Shown: in pieces, positions 40,676-48,918 of the stretch
Position numbering within the stretch: the stretch's first letter is position 1
Layout: the number at the start of each line of letters is the position of its first letter
Origin: JAWAAW01 sp038884575
GTDB taxonomy: Archaea > Nanobdellota > Nanobdellia > Woesearchaeales > ARS49
Direction of reading: 5' to 3'
Assembly: GCA_038884575.1 (NCBI GenBank)
Contig: JAWABQ010000002.1
Span: forward strand, 1-64,000
Length of the DNA stretch: 64,000 nucleotides
Position numbers and translations under genes: made by a program
The notes under the pieces: model-generated
What the model saw: the letters and a program-made list of their open reading frames with translations, nothing else
What the model was told of the DNA's origin: nothing
The model's database searches: none

Positions 40676-41454
40676 ACATCGAATTCCTTAATTCGGATGA
40701 GAAGTCAGGGCGCGTGACGTTCCTGCTGAAGGATACAACACCTGCATTCGCAAACGCTATGCGCAGGGCAATGATAGAAAGCGTGCCGACAATGGCAATT
40801 GACACCATAGAGTTCAGGGAGAACAGCTCTGTGCTTTACGACGAGATAATCGCACACAGGCTCGGACTGCTCCCCTTGAGCACAGATTTGAAAAGCTACA
40901 TGCTCTCCTCAAAATGCAAATGCAAGGGAGAGGGGTGCAACAGGTGCACTCTGAAGCTTACGCTGAAGGCAAAAGGGCCGTGTGTTGTTTATGCCTCTGA
41001 TATCAAGAGCAAAGACCCAAAGGTAAAGCCTGTTTACGGCGACACGCCAATAGTCAAGCTCCTGAAAGGCCAGGAGCTGGAGCTTGAGGCAACAGCAGTG
41101 CTCGGCCAGGGCAAGCAGCACATCAAGTGGAGCCCATGCCTTGCATGGTATGTTTACGAGCCAATCATCACAGTCAACAACGACAGCCCGAAGTTTGCAG
41201 AGTGCAAGGCGAAATTCCCTCCGCAAATCTTCGACAAGAACGGGAAGATAGACAAGAAGCTGATATCAGGCAACAGCCTTGTTGATGCCTGCGACGGGGT
41301 GTGCCCCGATGTTGTCAAGATTGAGCACAACCCGAAGAACTTCCTGTTCAGCATAGAGCCATGGGGACAATTAACTCCCAAGGAAATCGCAATTGCAGCT
41401 GCTGACATGCTCCTCGAGTCATTAAATGAATTCGAGGAAAAGCTCGGGAAATAA
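40672..41454 (+). CDS. rpoD: RNA polymerase subunit D (Rpo3)
   Basis: 260 residues, homologous to bacterial alpha N-terminal domain. MNIEFLNSDEKSGRVTFLLK and PAFANAMRRAMIESVPTMAI mark the dimerisation domain with subunit L. The inserted domain has CKCKGEGCNRC (about 85-95) and further cysteines in VDACDGVCPDVV (about 203-209), a reduced ferredoxin-like cluster site. The ATG at 40672 overlaps the S11 stop; an upstream in-frame codon would cut into S11 and is rejected. Confidence 0.95.
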   Translation: MNIEFLNSDEKSGRVTFLLKDTTPAFANAMRRAMIESVPTMAIDTIEFRENSSVLYDEIIAHRLGLLPLSTDLKSYMLSSKCKCKGEGCNRCTLKLTLKAKGPCVVYASDIKSKDPKVKPVYGDTPIVKLLKGQELELEATAVLGQGKQHIKWSPCLAWYVYEPIITVNNDSPKFAECKAKFPPQIFDKNGKIDKKLISGNSLVDACDGVCPDVVKIEHNPKNFLFSIEPWGQLTPKEIAIAAADMLLESLNEFEEKLGK

Positions 41455-41480
41455 TATTCCGCGGGCAACACCCTAAATTT

Positions 41481-41566
41481 GCAGGGGTGGCAGAGCTTGG
41501 TCAAATGCGCTAGCTTGAGGGGCTAGTCCCTTAGTGGGTGCGAGGGTTCAAATCCCTTCCCCTGCA
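41481..41566 (+). tRNA. tRNA-Leu (GAG)
   Basis: Class II tRNA. Acceptor GCAGGGG/CCCCTGC, anticodon stem CTAGC/GCTAG with loop TTGAGGG giving GAG, long variable arm (TCCCTTAGTGGGTGC), T arm GAGGG-TTCAAAT-CCCTT. Reads CUC/CUU. No intron. Embedded between rpoD and L18e, as tRNA-Leu commonly is in archaea; no separate TATA box is convincing, so it may be cut from the operon transcript. Confidence 0.95.
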
Positions 41567-41575
41567 TAAACGAAC

Positions 41576-41938
41576 ATGAAAAGAACAGGTCCGACAAACG
41601 AGCACATGCGTGCGCTGATTATGGAATTGCGCAAAGAAAGCAGTACTCAGAAGGCTGGAATCTGGTCAAGAGTTGCAGAAGACCTTGAGCTGCCCACGCG
41701 CAAAAGAAGGGTGGTGAACCTTTCAAGGCTCAACAGGAGCACAAAGGCAAATGAGACTGTTATTGTTCCTGGAAAAGTCCTTGGATCAGGAATGCTTGAG
41801 CACGGGCTTGTCATTGCGGCTTTTGCATTCTCAAATGGCGCAAAAGAGCGCATAGAGCAGGCAAAAGGCAAGTGCCTCACAATACAGGAGCTGGTAAAGC
41901 AGAACCCGAAAGGGAAGGATGTCAGGATCATAGGATGA
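41576..41938 (+). CDS. rpl18e: Ribosomal protein eL18
   Basis: 120 residues. KRTGPTNEHMRALIMELRKE, WSRVAEDLELPTRKRRVVNL and VVPGKVLGSGMLEHGLVIAA-like VIVPGKVLGSGMLEHG identify archaeal L18e, related to uL15. It starts 9 nt after tRNA-Leu and its stop overlaps an ATG that could begin L13. Confidence 0.95.
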   Translation: MKRTGPTNEHMRALIMELRKESSTQKAGIWSRVAEDLELPTRKRRVVNLSRLNRSTKANETVIVPGKVLGSGMLEHGLVIAAFAFSNGAKERIEQAKGKCLTIQELVKQNPKGKDVRIIG

Positions 41939-41943
41939 TTACC

Positions 41944-42372
41944 ATGGCAGAAATAAACATTGATGCAACAAACCTCGTTGTCGGAAGGATGGGAAGCTAT
42001 GCTGCAAAGCAGGCATTGCTTGGGCACAGCGTGAACATCTTCAACTGCGAAAAGGCAGTAATGACAGGGGGAAGGGACTTCAATGTCGAGCAGTACAGGT
42101 ATTTGATAAAGGAAACAGGGCAGCCGCAAAAAGGGCCTTTCATTTCAAGGCTGCCTGACAGGTTTGTCCGCAGGCAGATAAGGGGAATGCTGCCGCACAA
42201 GAAAGCGCGCGGAATGGCTGCATGGAAGCGGATAATGTGCTATGTCGGAGTGCCTGAGGAATTCAAGGGCAAAAAGCTTTCAACCCTTGACTGGGCAGGC
42301 CTCAAACACAAGAAAACAATGAAAATCATAACAATAGGCGAACTTTGCAAGATGATTGGAGGAAGAGCCTGA
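41944..42372 (+). CDS. rpl13: Ribosomal protein uL13
   Basis: 142 residues. IDATNLVVGRMGSYAAKQAL, KAVMTGGRDFNVEQYRYL and RGMLPHKKARGMAAWKRIMC with VYVGVP-like CYVGVPEEF are L13 hallmarks. ATG 41944 is chosen; ATG 41935, which overlaps the L18e stop and adds three residues, is an equally coupled alternative. Overlaps S9 by 1 nt. Confidence 0.95.
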   Translation: MAEINIDATNLVVGRMGSYAAKQALLGHSVNIFNCEKAVMTGGRDFNVEQYRYLIKETGQPQKGPFISRLPDRFVRRQIRGMLPHKKARGMAAWKRIMCYVGVPEEFKGKKLSTLDWAGLKHKKTMKIITIGELCKMIGGRA

Positions 42373-42767
42373 TGAAGTCAATTCACGTTTCAGGAAGCAG
42401 GAAGAGCGCAGTAGCCAGGGCAACGCTTGTGCCCGGCGCAGGGATAATAAGGATTAACTCGCAGTTGCTTGATGCTTATGAACCTGCAATGTCAAGGCTC
42501 AAGATACAGGAGCCGGTAATTATTGCAGGCGACAAGGCAAAGGAAGTGAACATCGATGTCTCTGTCCACGGCGGCGGAATCAGCAGCCAGGCAGAGGCGG
42601 CAAGGCTCGTTGTTGCACGAGCGCTGGCAAAATACGACGAAACCCTGCAAAAAGACTTCCTTGGCTATGACAGGATGCTTCTTGTAGCCGATGTTCGCAG
42701 GAAAGAAACACACAAGCCCAACTGCCACGGAAAGGCAAGGGCAATGAGGCAAAAATCATACAGGTGA
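42372..42767 (+). CDS. rps9: Ribosomal protein uS9
   Basis: 131 residues. SGSRKSAVARATLVPGAGII, DVSVHGGGISSQAEAARLVV and the C-terminal PNCHGKARAMRQKSYR tail that reaches the P-site tRNA are standard (archaea often KxRRxxxKSYR). The ATG overlaps the L13 stop (TGATG). Confidence 0.96.
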   Translation: MKSIHVSGSRKSAVARATLVPGAGIIRINSQLLDAYEPAMSRLKIQEPVIIAGDKAKEVNIDVSVHGGGISSQAEAARLVVARALAKYDETLQKDFLGYDRMLLVADVRRKETHKPNCHGKARAMRQKSYR

Positions 42768-42771
42768 TACC

Positions 42772-42969
42772 ATGATAATACCAATAAGGTGCTGGAGCTG
42801 CGGAAAACCAATAGCGCACTTATGGGAAAAATACAAGGAGCGCGTTGACAAGGGAGAGTCAAAAAAGGCAGTTCTTGACGACCTCGGGCTTGACAGGTAC
42901 TGCTGCAGGACAATGTTCCTAGGGCATGTGGACTTGATAGACACAGCAGGGCAGTTTAAGAAAGGCTAA
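42772..42969 (+). CDS. rpoN: RNA polymerase subunit N (Rpo10)
   Basis: 65 residues. The zinc-bundle signature is intact: PIRCWSCGKPI at residues 4-14 and RYCCRTMFLGHVDLI near 43-57. It stabilises the D-L platform of RNA polymerase. Follows S9 after 4 nt, as usual in archaea. Confidence 0.97.
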   Translation: MIIPIRCWSCGKPIAHLWEKYKERVDKGESKKAVLDDLGLDRYCCRTMFLGHVDLIDTAGQFKKG

Positions 42970-42990
42970 ATTTTTTATTCTTTTATTCCC
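42970..42990. terminator. T-rich terminator between convergent operons
   Basis: After the rpoN stop the plus strand reads ATTTTTTATTCTTTTATT, an archaeal-style oligo-T terminator; the end of the convergent methyltransferase gene overlaps it. Confidence 0.5.
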
Positions 42991-43694
42991 ACATAAAGAC
43001 CGCGGCCTCTGGGAGTATTCTTGATGTAAAATGCTTTTAGCTTTGCATTCTTCATTATCCTTAGCGTGTCTTTTATTTCAAAAAGGCCAAGGCAATCCCT
43101 GCCTCTTAAATACCTCACGCCTTTACCCTTTTCCCAAATCAGCGTGTGTTCATCAAACCATGAGAGTGAGTTCTTCCTATCGCTCAGCATAAGGCGCGCA
43201 ATTTTTATTCCATTGCCTTCGTACAGCCTGAAAGTAACTTTTCCTTTTATGAACCGCGACTTAGTGTACCATGGTTCAATTATCACGATTCCGCCCTTTT
43301 TCAGGTGCCTGGAAAAACCATTGATTGTTTTCTTAAGATTTTTCAAGGTCCTGACATATCCGATTGCGCTGAAAAGCGTAATAATAATGTCAAATTTCCT
43401 TCCAAGGTTTAATTTTGTCATGTCAGCCTGCCTGTAGGCCACACCACGCACTTTTTTCCTGGCAATTTTCAGAATTTCCTTGTTTAGGTCAACACCTGTG
43501 CACTTGAAATCCTTTTTCAGGTAAACAAGATGCCTTCCTGTTCCGCAGCCAACATCAAGAAGCGTGTTGCCGCTGGACTTTTTGTATTTTTTAATTAATT
43601 TTTTTATTAAATCCACCTCTTTTTTGGTGTTTTCCTTTGCATAAATAAAATCATAATACTTTGCAAACTCCCTGTATTCAAGCTGTTCTTTCAT
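42975..43694 (-). CDS. SAM-dependent class I methyltransferase
   Basis: 239 residues. Motif I is NTLLDVGCGTGRHLVYL, followed by GVDLNKEILKIARKK, motif II/III FDIIITLFSAIGYV and GGIVIIEPWY. It resembles small-molecule or glycine-sarcosine-type methyltransferases; the substrate cannot be named. It is more A/T-rich than its neighbours, with many Lys and Ile codons ending in A or T, so horizontal acquisition is possible. ATG 43694 is used because the TTTAAA box at 43720-43725 lies 28 bp before it; a GTG at 43715 is too close to the box. Confidence 0.8.
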   Translation of the reverse strand: MKEQLEYREFAKYYDFIYAKENTKKEVDLIKKLIKKYKKSSGNTLLDVGCGTGRHLVYLKKDFKCTGVDLNKEILKIARKKVRGVAYRQADMTKLNLGRKFDIIITLFSAIGYVRTLKNLKKTINGFSRHLKKGGIVIIEPWYTKSRFIKGKVTFRLYEGNGIKIARLMLSDRKNSLSWFDEHTLIWEKGKGVRYLRGRDCLGLFEIKDTLRIMKNAKLKAFYIKNTPRGRGLYVGIKE

Positions 43695-43715
43695 AAATGC
43701 GTCCTTTTGCCCCAC

Positions 43716-43731
43716 TTTATTTAAATATTAC
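43716..43731. promoter_or_regulatory. Symmetric TATA box between two divergent leaderless genes
   Basis: The TTTAAA core at 43720-43725 is self-complementary. The plus-strand ATG (43750) and the minus-strand ATG (43694) lie about 28 bp from its centre on either side, so one box could direct both transcripts. Confidence 0.6.
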
Positions 43732-43749
43732 CTGATTAAAACACCAATC

Positions 43750-44313
43750 ATGCCTGTTTTTATCATAGAGCACATGGAGCCAAGGGTGTGGAAGTGGTGC
43801 TATCTTGAGTACAAGCACATATCAACAATTGTTGGCAAGGAGAACTTGTGGTTCACAAACGTCAAAACAGGCAAAGCTCAACTGCGAAGGCTTGGTAAGG
43901 TATTTTCCAAAAGCGTAACTGAAATGAATCTTGAGAATCCTGTAATCCTTGACGCAGATGCAAACAAGACACTCACGCCAAAAGAAGCCAAGAAATTCAG
44001 CCACATAATATTTGGCGGAATACTTGGAGACTATCCACCGCGCGGAAGGACAAAGGATTTGCGGATAAAAATGCCCGGTGTTGAGGCAAGGAATATGGGA
44101 AAAGAGCAGATGAGCACAGACACTGCTGTCCTTGTTGCTTATACAATCCTTTCAGGAATGCCATTGCACAAGATAAGGTTCACTCACCACGTTGACATTG
44201 ACGTACGCGAGGGTGAGAGCGTGACTTTGCCTTACAAATATGTCCTTAAGGATGGCAAGCCTGTGCTGGCTCCGGGGCTTGTTGAGATGCTTCGTCGCCA
44301 GAAAGGTTTTTAA
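43750..44313 (+). CDS. SPOUT-type methyltransferase, Sfm1/DUF431 family
   Basis: 187 residues. FIIEHMEPRVWKWCYLEYKH at the N-terminus is the signature of the archaeal/yeast Sfm1 family, and the C-terminal SAM-binding knot is seen in SHIIFGGILGDYPPRGRTKD and DTAVLVAYTILSGMPLHKIR. Yeast Sfm1 methylates an arginine of ribosomal protein S3; the archaeal target is unknown. Leaderless start. leuS follows after 24 nt with its own TTTAAA box. Confidence 0.85.
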   Translation: MPVFIIEHMEPRVWKWCYLEYKHISTIVGKENLWFTNVKTGKAQLRRLGKVFSKSVTEMNLENPVILDADANKTLTPKEAKKFSHIIFGGILGDYPPRGRTKDLRIKMPGVEARNMGKEQMSTDTAVLVAYTILSGMPLHKIRFTHHVDIDVREGESVTLPYKYVLKDGKPVLAPGLVEMLRRQKGF

Positions 44314-44337
44314 ACGACTCGCTTCCAGTTCTTCGCT

Positions 44338-46965
44338 ATGGACCAACGCGCAATTGTTCCAAAATGGCAGGCAAGATGGAACGAGAAAAAAGTATTCAAG
44401 AGCCGCGACAAATCAAAAAAGCCAAAATTCTACAATTTAGAAATGTTCCCTTACCCATCTGCTTATGGGTTGCACGCAGGACACATGCGCAATTATTCCA
44501 TTGGCGACACAATCGCACGCTACAAGAGAATGAACGGCTTCAATGTCCTTTACCCGATGGGCTTTGACGCCTTTGGCCTGCCTGCCGAGAACGCTGCAAT
44601 AAAGCAAAAAATACACCCAAAAGAATACACCGAGAAGGCAATAGCCTCGCTGACAGGAAGCATGAAGCGCCTTGGCTTCAGCTATGACTGGGACAGAACA
44701 CTTGCCACGTGCTATCCTGAATACTACAAATGGAACCAGTATTTCTTCCTGAAATTCCTTGAAAAAGGCCTGGCTTACCGCAAGCATGCACCCATCAACT
44801 GGTGCCCGTCCTGCGGAACAGTGCTTGCAAACGAGCAGGTTGTTGACTCAAAATGCTGGAGATGCGAAAGCAAGGTCGAAGTCAGGGACTTGGAGCAGTG
44901 GTTCTTCAAAATAACACAGTATGCTGATGAACTGCTCAATGAAGTTGACAACCTCAACTGGCCTGAAAGAATCAAGGCAATGCAAAAAAACTGGATAGGA
45001 AGAAGCGAAGGAACACTCATAGAATTCCAAATCAAGGATTCTGAACTGAAACTGCCTGTTTTCACGACACGCCCGGACACTCTTTTCGGACTGACCTTTG
45101 TGGTTATTGCTCCAGAGCACCCAATAGTCCATGAGCTGGTCCATGGCACAAAGTATGAGGAAGAGGTAAAGAAGTTCGCGAGCAAGGTCGTGATGGAAGA
45201 AAAGTTTTCCCGCGCTGCAGAGGACAAGGAAAAAGAAGGAATGTTCATAGGAAGACACGTAATACACCCATTCACAGGCAAGGACGTGCCAATATACATT
45301 GCAAACTTTGTCCTGCTCGACTACGGAACAGGCGCAGTAATGGCAGTGCCGGCACACGACACGCGCGACTACGCATTTGCCAAAAAGTACAACATACCAA
45401 TAATCCCTGTCATAAAGCCAAAAGACAAAGAGCTGATTTTGCCATATGTTGACGAAGGGATATTGTTTGATTCAGGGGAGTTCAGCGGTCTGCCTTCACA
45501 GCAGGCAATACACGAAATCACTGTCGCACTTGAAAAGAAAAAAGCAGGCGGGGCAACAGTAAGCTACAAGCTTAGGGACTGGCTCATCTCAAGGCAACGC
45601 TATTGGGGAACGCCAATTCCAATAATTTACTGCCCACAATGCGGCACAGTGCCTGTTCCTGAGAAAGATTTGCCTGTCAAGCTGCCTGAAAAAGTGCATT
45701 TCACAGGACAGGGAAACCCCTTGGCTAACACTCCAAGTTTTGTGAACGTCAAATGCCCCAAGTGCAAGGGAAAGGCAAAGCGCGAAACAGACACAATGGA
45801 CACGTTCGTGGACAGCTCATGGTACTTTTTGAGGTATTGCTCAAACAAGGAGAAAAAACAGGCATTCAATCCTGAAAAAGTAAAATACTGGATGCCTGTA
45901 GACCAGTACATCGGCGGAGCAGAACACGCAGTAATGCACCTGCTCTATGCACGATTCTTCACAAAAGTTCTCAGGGACTTGGGACTGCTCAAGTTCGGAG
46001 AGCCATTCAAGGCACTTTTCAACCAGGGAATGGTGCTTAAGGATGGGGCAAAGATGAGCAAAAGCCACGGAAACGTGGTCTCGCAAGAAGAAATCGAACA
46101 AAAATACGGAATAGACACTGCAAGATTGTTCATGCTCTTTGTTGCATCACCAGGAAAGGACATAGAATGGAGCGAGGAAGGGGTGCAGGGAAGCTACAGG
46201 TTTGTCCAAAGGCTCGAAGCGCTGTACAAGAAGGAGAAATCACCCAAGCCTGACAAGGCAGTAGAAAGCAAAATCCACAGCACACTCAAGGCAGTTACTG
46301 AGTACATGTCAACATTTGAGCTCAACAAGGCAATAATTGCAATAATGGACTGCGTGGAATTCCTTGAAAAAAGGCAAACACTGCACCAGAAGTCATTAGA
46401 AATATTGACTCTGATGCTTGCGCCATTCATTCCGCACATTGCAGAAGAACTTTGGGAAATGCTTGGAAAAAAGCCATTTGCCTGCACGCAGAAATGGCCA
46501 AAGTTTGACGCCAAAAAGATAAACCCTGAGCTTGAATACCAGCAAGCACTTTACCAGAAGCTGGTTGGAGACATTAATGATGTCCTGAAGCTCACAAAGA
46601 TACTCAAGCCAATGGCAATCAAACTGTTCATAGCCGACCAGTGGAAGAGCGACTTTTACAGGGAAATCAAAGCACAGTTTGAAAAGACAAAGAATGCCGG
46701 AGAAATAATCAAGAACCTAATGGCAGGGCCTTTGAGAAAGCACGGCGACGCAATAAGCAAAATGGTTCCGAAATTAGTCCAGGAGCCAGGAAGGATTCCA
46801 GAGCACATTCTCGGCCAGAAAAAAGAAATGGCTGCATTCCTGGAAATGAAGGAACAACTGGCAAAAGAATACAGCTGCTCAGTTGAAATAGTAAAAGAGC
46901 AGGACACGCAGGAGCAAAAGGCAAAGAACGCGCTTCCCGGAAAGCCGGCAATCGTGATTGTCTGA
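44338..46965 (+). CDS. leuS: Leucyl-tRNA synthetase, bacterial type
   Basis: 875 residues. HIGH-like motif in FPYPSAYGLHAGHMRNYSIG, then NVLYPMGFDAFGLPAENAAI; two zinc ribbons (CPSC/CWRC at about 158-180 and CPQC/CPKC at about 432-475); KMSKS in AKMSKSHGNVVSQEEIEQKY. The string ARLFMLFVASPGKDIEWSEE and total length fit bacterial LeuRS rather than the roughly 950-residue archaeal form. ATG 44338 is 26 bp from TTTTTAAAC. Suggests gene replacement from bacteria. Confidence 0.93.
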   Translation: MDQRAIVPKWQARWNEKKVFKSRDKSKKPKFYNLEMFPYPSAYGLHAGHMRNYSIGDTIARYKRMNGFNVLYPMGFDAFGLPAENAAIKQKIHPKEYTEKAIASLTGSMKRLGFSYDWDRTLATCYPEYYKWNQYFFLKFLEKGLAYRKHAPINWCPSCGTVLANEQVVDSKCWRCESKVEVRDLEQWFFKITQYADELLNEVDNLNWPERIKAMQKNWIGRSEGTLIEFQIKDSELKLPVFTTRPDTLFGLTFVVIAPEHPIVHELVHGTKYEEEVKKFASKVVMEEKFSRAAEDKEKEGMFIGRHVIHPFTGKDVPIYIANFVLLDYGTGAVMAVPAHDTRDYAFAKKYNIPIIPVIKPKDKELILPYVDEGILFDSGEFSGLPSQQAIHEITVALEKKKAGGATVSYKLRDWLISRQRYWGTPIPIIYCPQCGTVPVPEKDLPVKLPEKVHFTGQGNPLANTPSFVNVKCPKCKGKAKRETDTMDTFVDSSWYFLRYCSNKEKKQAFNPEKVKYWMPVDQYIGGAEHAVMHLLYARFFTKVLRDLGLLKFGEPFKALFNQGMVLKDGAKMSKSHGNVVSQEEIEQKYGIDTARLFMLFVASPGKDIEWSEEGVQGSYRFVQRLEALYKKEKSPKPDKAVESKIHSTLKAVTEYMSTFELNKAIIAIMDCVEFLEKRQTLHQKSLEILTLMLAPFIPHIAEELWEMLGKKPFACTQKWPKFDAKKINPELEYQQALYQKLVGDINDVLKLTKILKPMAIKLFIADQWKSDFYREIKAQFEKTKNAGEIIKNLMAGPLRKHGDAISKMVPKLVQEPGRIPEHILGQKKEMAAFLEMKEQLAKEYSCSVEIVKEQDTQEQKAKNALPGKPAIVIV

Positions 46966-46971
46966 GGGTTT

Positions 46972-47391
46972 TTACCGCTCCAGGTACCTTTGCTGCGGCG
47001 GTTTCCGGTGCCAAAATGCCCCTTTTGCCTTATAGTCACGCAATTCGCGCACCAGTTCCCCAAGCCAGAAGTCAAACAAGCTGATGCGCTCATCACCAGG
47101 ATACGATTTTACAAATAATTCCCTCATTGTTTGGGTGATGCCAATTGCAGTCTCCAATTCCAGCGCAGAACGCGCATGCCTGACCCAGTCGCCGTATTTA
47201 GGGACAGCCTTGAGGAATTCTGCAAATCCGTCAATGATTATGCGCATGACAGCAGAGCCATACCTTGCCTCCTTTGTTGTCATCAGGTTTGCAAACGCCT
47301 GAAAGCCCCCAAACCAGTAACCGCTCACTCTTGCTTCATTGAGAATTCCAACACATTCCTGCTTAACCATTATCTCAAGAGGGTCTGCCAT
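46972..47391 (-). CDS. Helical protein, unknown function
   Basis: 139 residues, predicted helical, beginning ADPLEIMVKQECVGILNEAR and containing RHARSALELETAIGITQTMR and LFDFWLGELVRELRDYKAKG, ending with a basic Gln/Pro tail. No family recognised. The ATG at 47391 lies 26 bp from a TATA box (GGTTTATATTC, 47413-47423). Convergent with leuS, 6 nt apart. Confidence 0.65.
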   Translation of the reverse strand: MADPLEIMVKQECVGILNEARVSGYWFGGFQAFANLMTTKEARYGSAVMRIIIDGFAEFLKAVPKYGDWVRHARSALELETAIGITQTMRELFVKSYPGDERISLFDFWLGELVRELRDYKAKGAFWHRKPPQQRYLER

Positions 47392-47483
47392 AATCCTGCA
47401 GAAACAATGTTTGGTTTATATTCTTAACTGTTTATCTTTTTTTTATGTACCGTGATTTTCAGAAGATTCCTGTTATTAAGAAG

Positions 47484-47758
47484 CGGGCGGACGCGCAATC
47501 CGGTGGACATAGAAAAGAACAAACGGTTTGACCCTGAACTTTCCTCGGTTCCGCACCCCCGCAAGCATTCACCCTTACAGTTAGCGCTGCTGCCTTCCGG
47601 CCCTGACGCGGTTCCTACAAGAGCAACCCTGCAGGACAGAACGTCAACGTCCAGTTCAGGACCATTTGCACCATCCTAGGCCGCTCGGACTGCTTCTCCC
47701 CACCATAAAGCCGATTTGAGGTGACAGGAGACGGCTAACCTCCCGGAAAAGCCCGCCC
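47484..47758 (-). ncRNA. ffs: Signal recognition particle 7S RNA
   Basis: About 275 nt on the minus strand. Domain IV signature GGCCGGAAGGCAGCAGC lies at about 47588-47604. The 5' end GGGCGG pairs with CCGCCC at the 3' end (about 47485-47490), and the 5' domain (GTTAGCCGTCTCCTGTCACC) follows as in archaeal 7S RNA. First base at 47758 is exactly 26 bp from the TTTAAA box at 47782-47787. Scaffold for SRP54/SRP19 that targets ribosomes to the SecY channel. Confidence 0.95.
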
Positions 47759-47778
47759 AGAACAATGAGCATAATAAC

Positions 47779-47788
47779 GTTTTTAAAT
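47779..47788. promoter_or_regulatory. Symmetric TATA box between SRP RNA and the DUF1704 gene
   Basis: GTTTTTAAAT with its self-complementary TTTAAA core is centred near 47784. SRP RNA begins 26 bp away on the minus strand (47758) and the ATG of the plus-strand gene is 26 bp away at 47810. Confidence 0.65.
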
Positions 47789-47809
47789 CTAATGGTTTGA
47801 AGTCAGCGT

Positions 47810-48865
47810 ATGGCAACACCGCTTCATGTCGCTGACCGCGCGCTTTCTGAAACAAGCAGGGCAACGCACCTGCTGTCATACCTAAACCCGACAAATTTGC
47901 AGGAAGAGGCGCAGACATTCTTTGCGAGCCGGAATTATGAGCCAAAATTCACTTACAGAACTTTCACAAGGGCAGATACATTAAGAACAAGGCTTGAAGC
48001 CATAAACATAGCAGAGAAGACGCCTCTTGGACAGCTTTTCAGGGACGTAAAGGAAAGGCTGCTGTTGTCAGTGGGAATGCTGGAGAGTATGGGGAAAAAA
48101 AGCTTTGCAGAAACACTTCTTTATGGCGCTCCTTCAAAAGAACTTGTAAGAAAAGCATACTTGTTGCTCGAGAAAACGCCAAGGAAGCCAATTCCAACAA
48201 AGCCTTATGCAGCAACATACATGAAATCAGCAATTGAAAAAGCATTGCTGCAGCATGGATTCACAGGGTGGCATACTGCAATAAAGCCCGCTGTTGCAAG
48301 AGTTGCAGTAAGCCCCTCAAAAAGGACAATAGTGATAAGGGACAACGCAAAATTCTCCTCCATCGGCGTGAAATGCATACTTGCGCACGAAATAGGGGTG
48401 CATGTCCTGCGGTCAATGAACGGCTACAGGCAGAAATATAAGATTTTCGGCACAGATGCAATCCCTGGCTACCTGCAGACAGAAGAGGGGTTGGCAGTAC
48501 TGCATGAGAAAAAGGCCGGCTGCCTCACAAACAACAGGCTCAGGAGGTATGCAGGAAGGGTGATTGCTGCCTCAATGGCATTGAAATGCGGCTTCAGGGA
48601 TGTTTTCAACGAGCTTACAAAGTTTTTCCCGCCCAAAGAGGCATTTGAAATGACAGCAAGGGTAAAGCGCGGGCTAAAAGACACATCACAGGCAGGAGGG
48701 TTTATCAAAGACCACGTTTACCTTGAAGGAAAGCTTGAAATTGAAGAATTTATTGCCAAAGGAAATGACATAACGCCTGTGTATGCAGGAAAAATCGGGC
48801 TTGAGCACATACCGCTTGTTGAGGATGGCACGATTTTGCAGCCCATTTACTTGCCAAAATTCTGA
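47810..48865 (+). CDS. DUF1704/MATCAP-type zinc metallopeptidase
   Basis: 351 residues. The gluzincin-like motif HEIGVH (ILAHEIGVHVLRSMNGY, about residue 195) with the downstream QTEEGLAVLHEKKAG matches the DUF1704 'QEGLA' family, whose human relative MATCAP removes C-terminal tyrosine from tubulin. The archaeal substrate is unknown. The leaderless ATG 47810 is placed exactly 26 bp from the box shared with SRP RNA. A partial protein with similar motifs is at 63357-64000. Confidence 0.85.
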   Translation: MATPLHVADRALSETSRATHLLSYLNPTNLQEEAQTFFASRNYEPKFTYRTFTRADTLRTRLEAINIAEKTPLGQLFRDVKERLLLSVGMLESMGKKSFAETLLYGAPSKELVRKAYLLLEKTPRKPIPTKPYAATYMKSAIEKALLQHGFTGWHTAIKPAVARVAVSPSKRTIVIRDNAKFSSIGVKCILAHEIGVHVLRSMNGYRQKYKIFGTDAIPGYLQTEEGLAVLHEKKAGCLTNNRLRRYAGRVIAASMALKCGFRDVFNELTKFFPPKEAFEMTARVKRGLKDTSQAGGFIKDHVYLEGKLEIEEFIAKGNDITPVYAGKIGLEHIPLVEDGTILQPIYLPKF

Positions 48866-48918
48866 ACTTATTCTGCAGTCTCGAAATCTTTATTAAAAGC
48901 ATAAAAGATCAGGGCATT

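Noticed and set aside
47452..47945. Reading frames on both strands in the SRP RNA region
   Set aside because: The 7S RNA signature and end pairing explain the sequence; the frames have no coding features.
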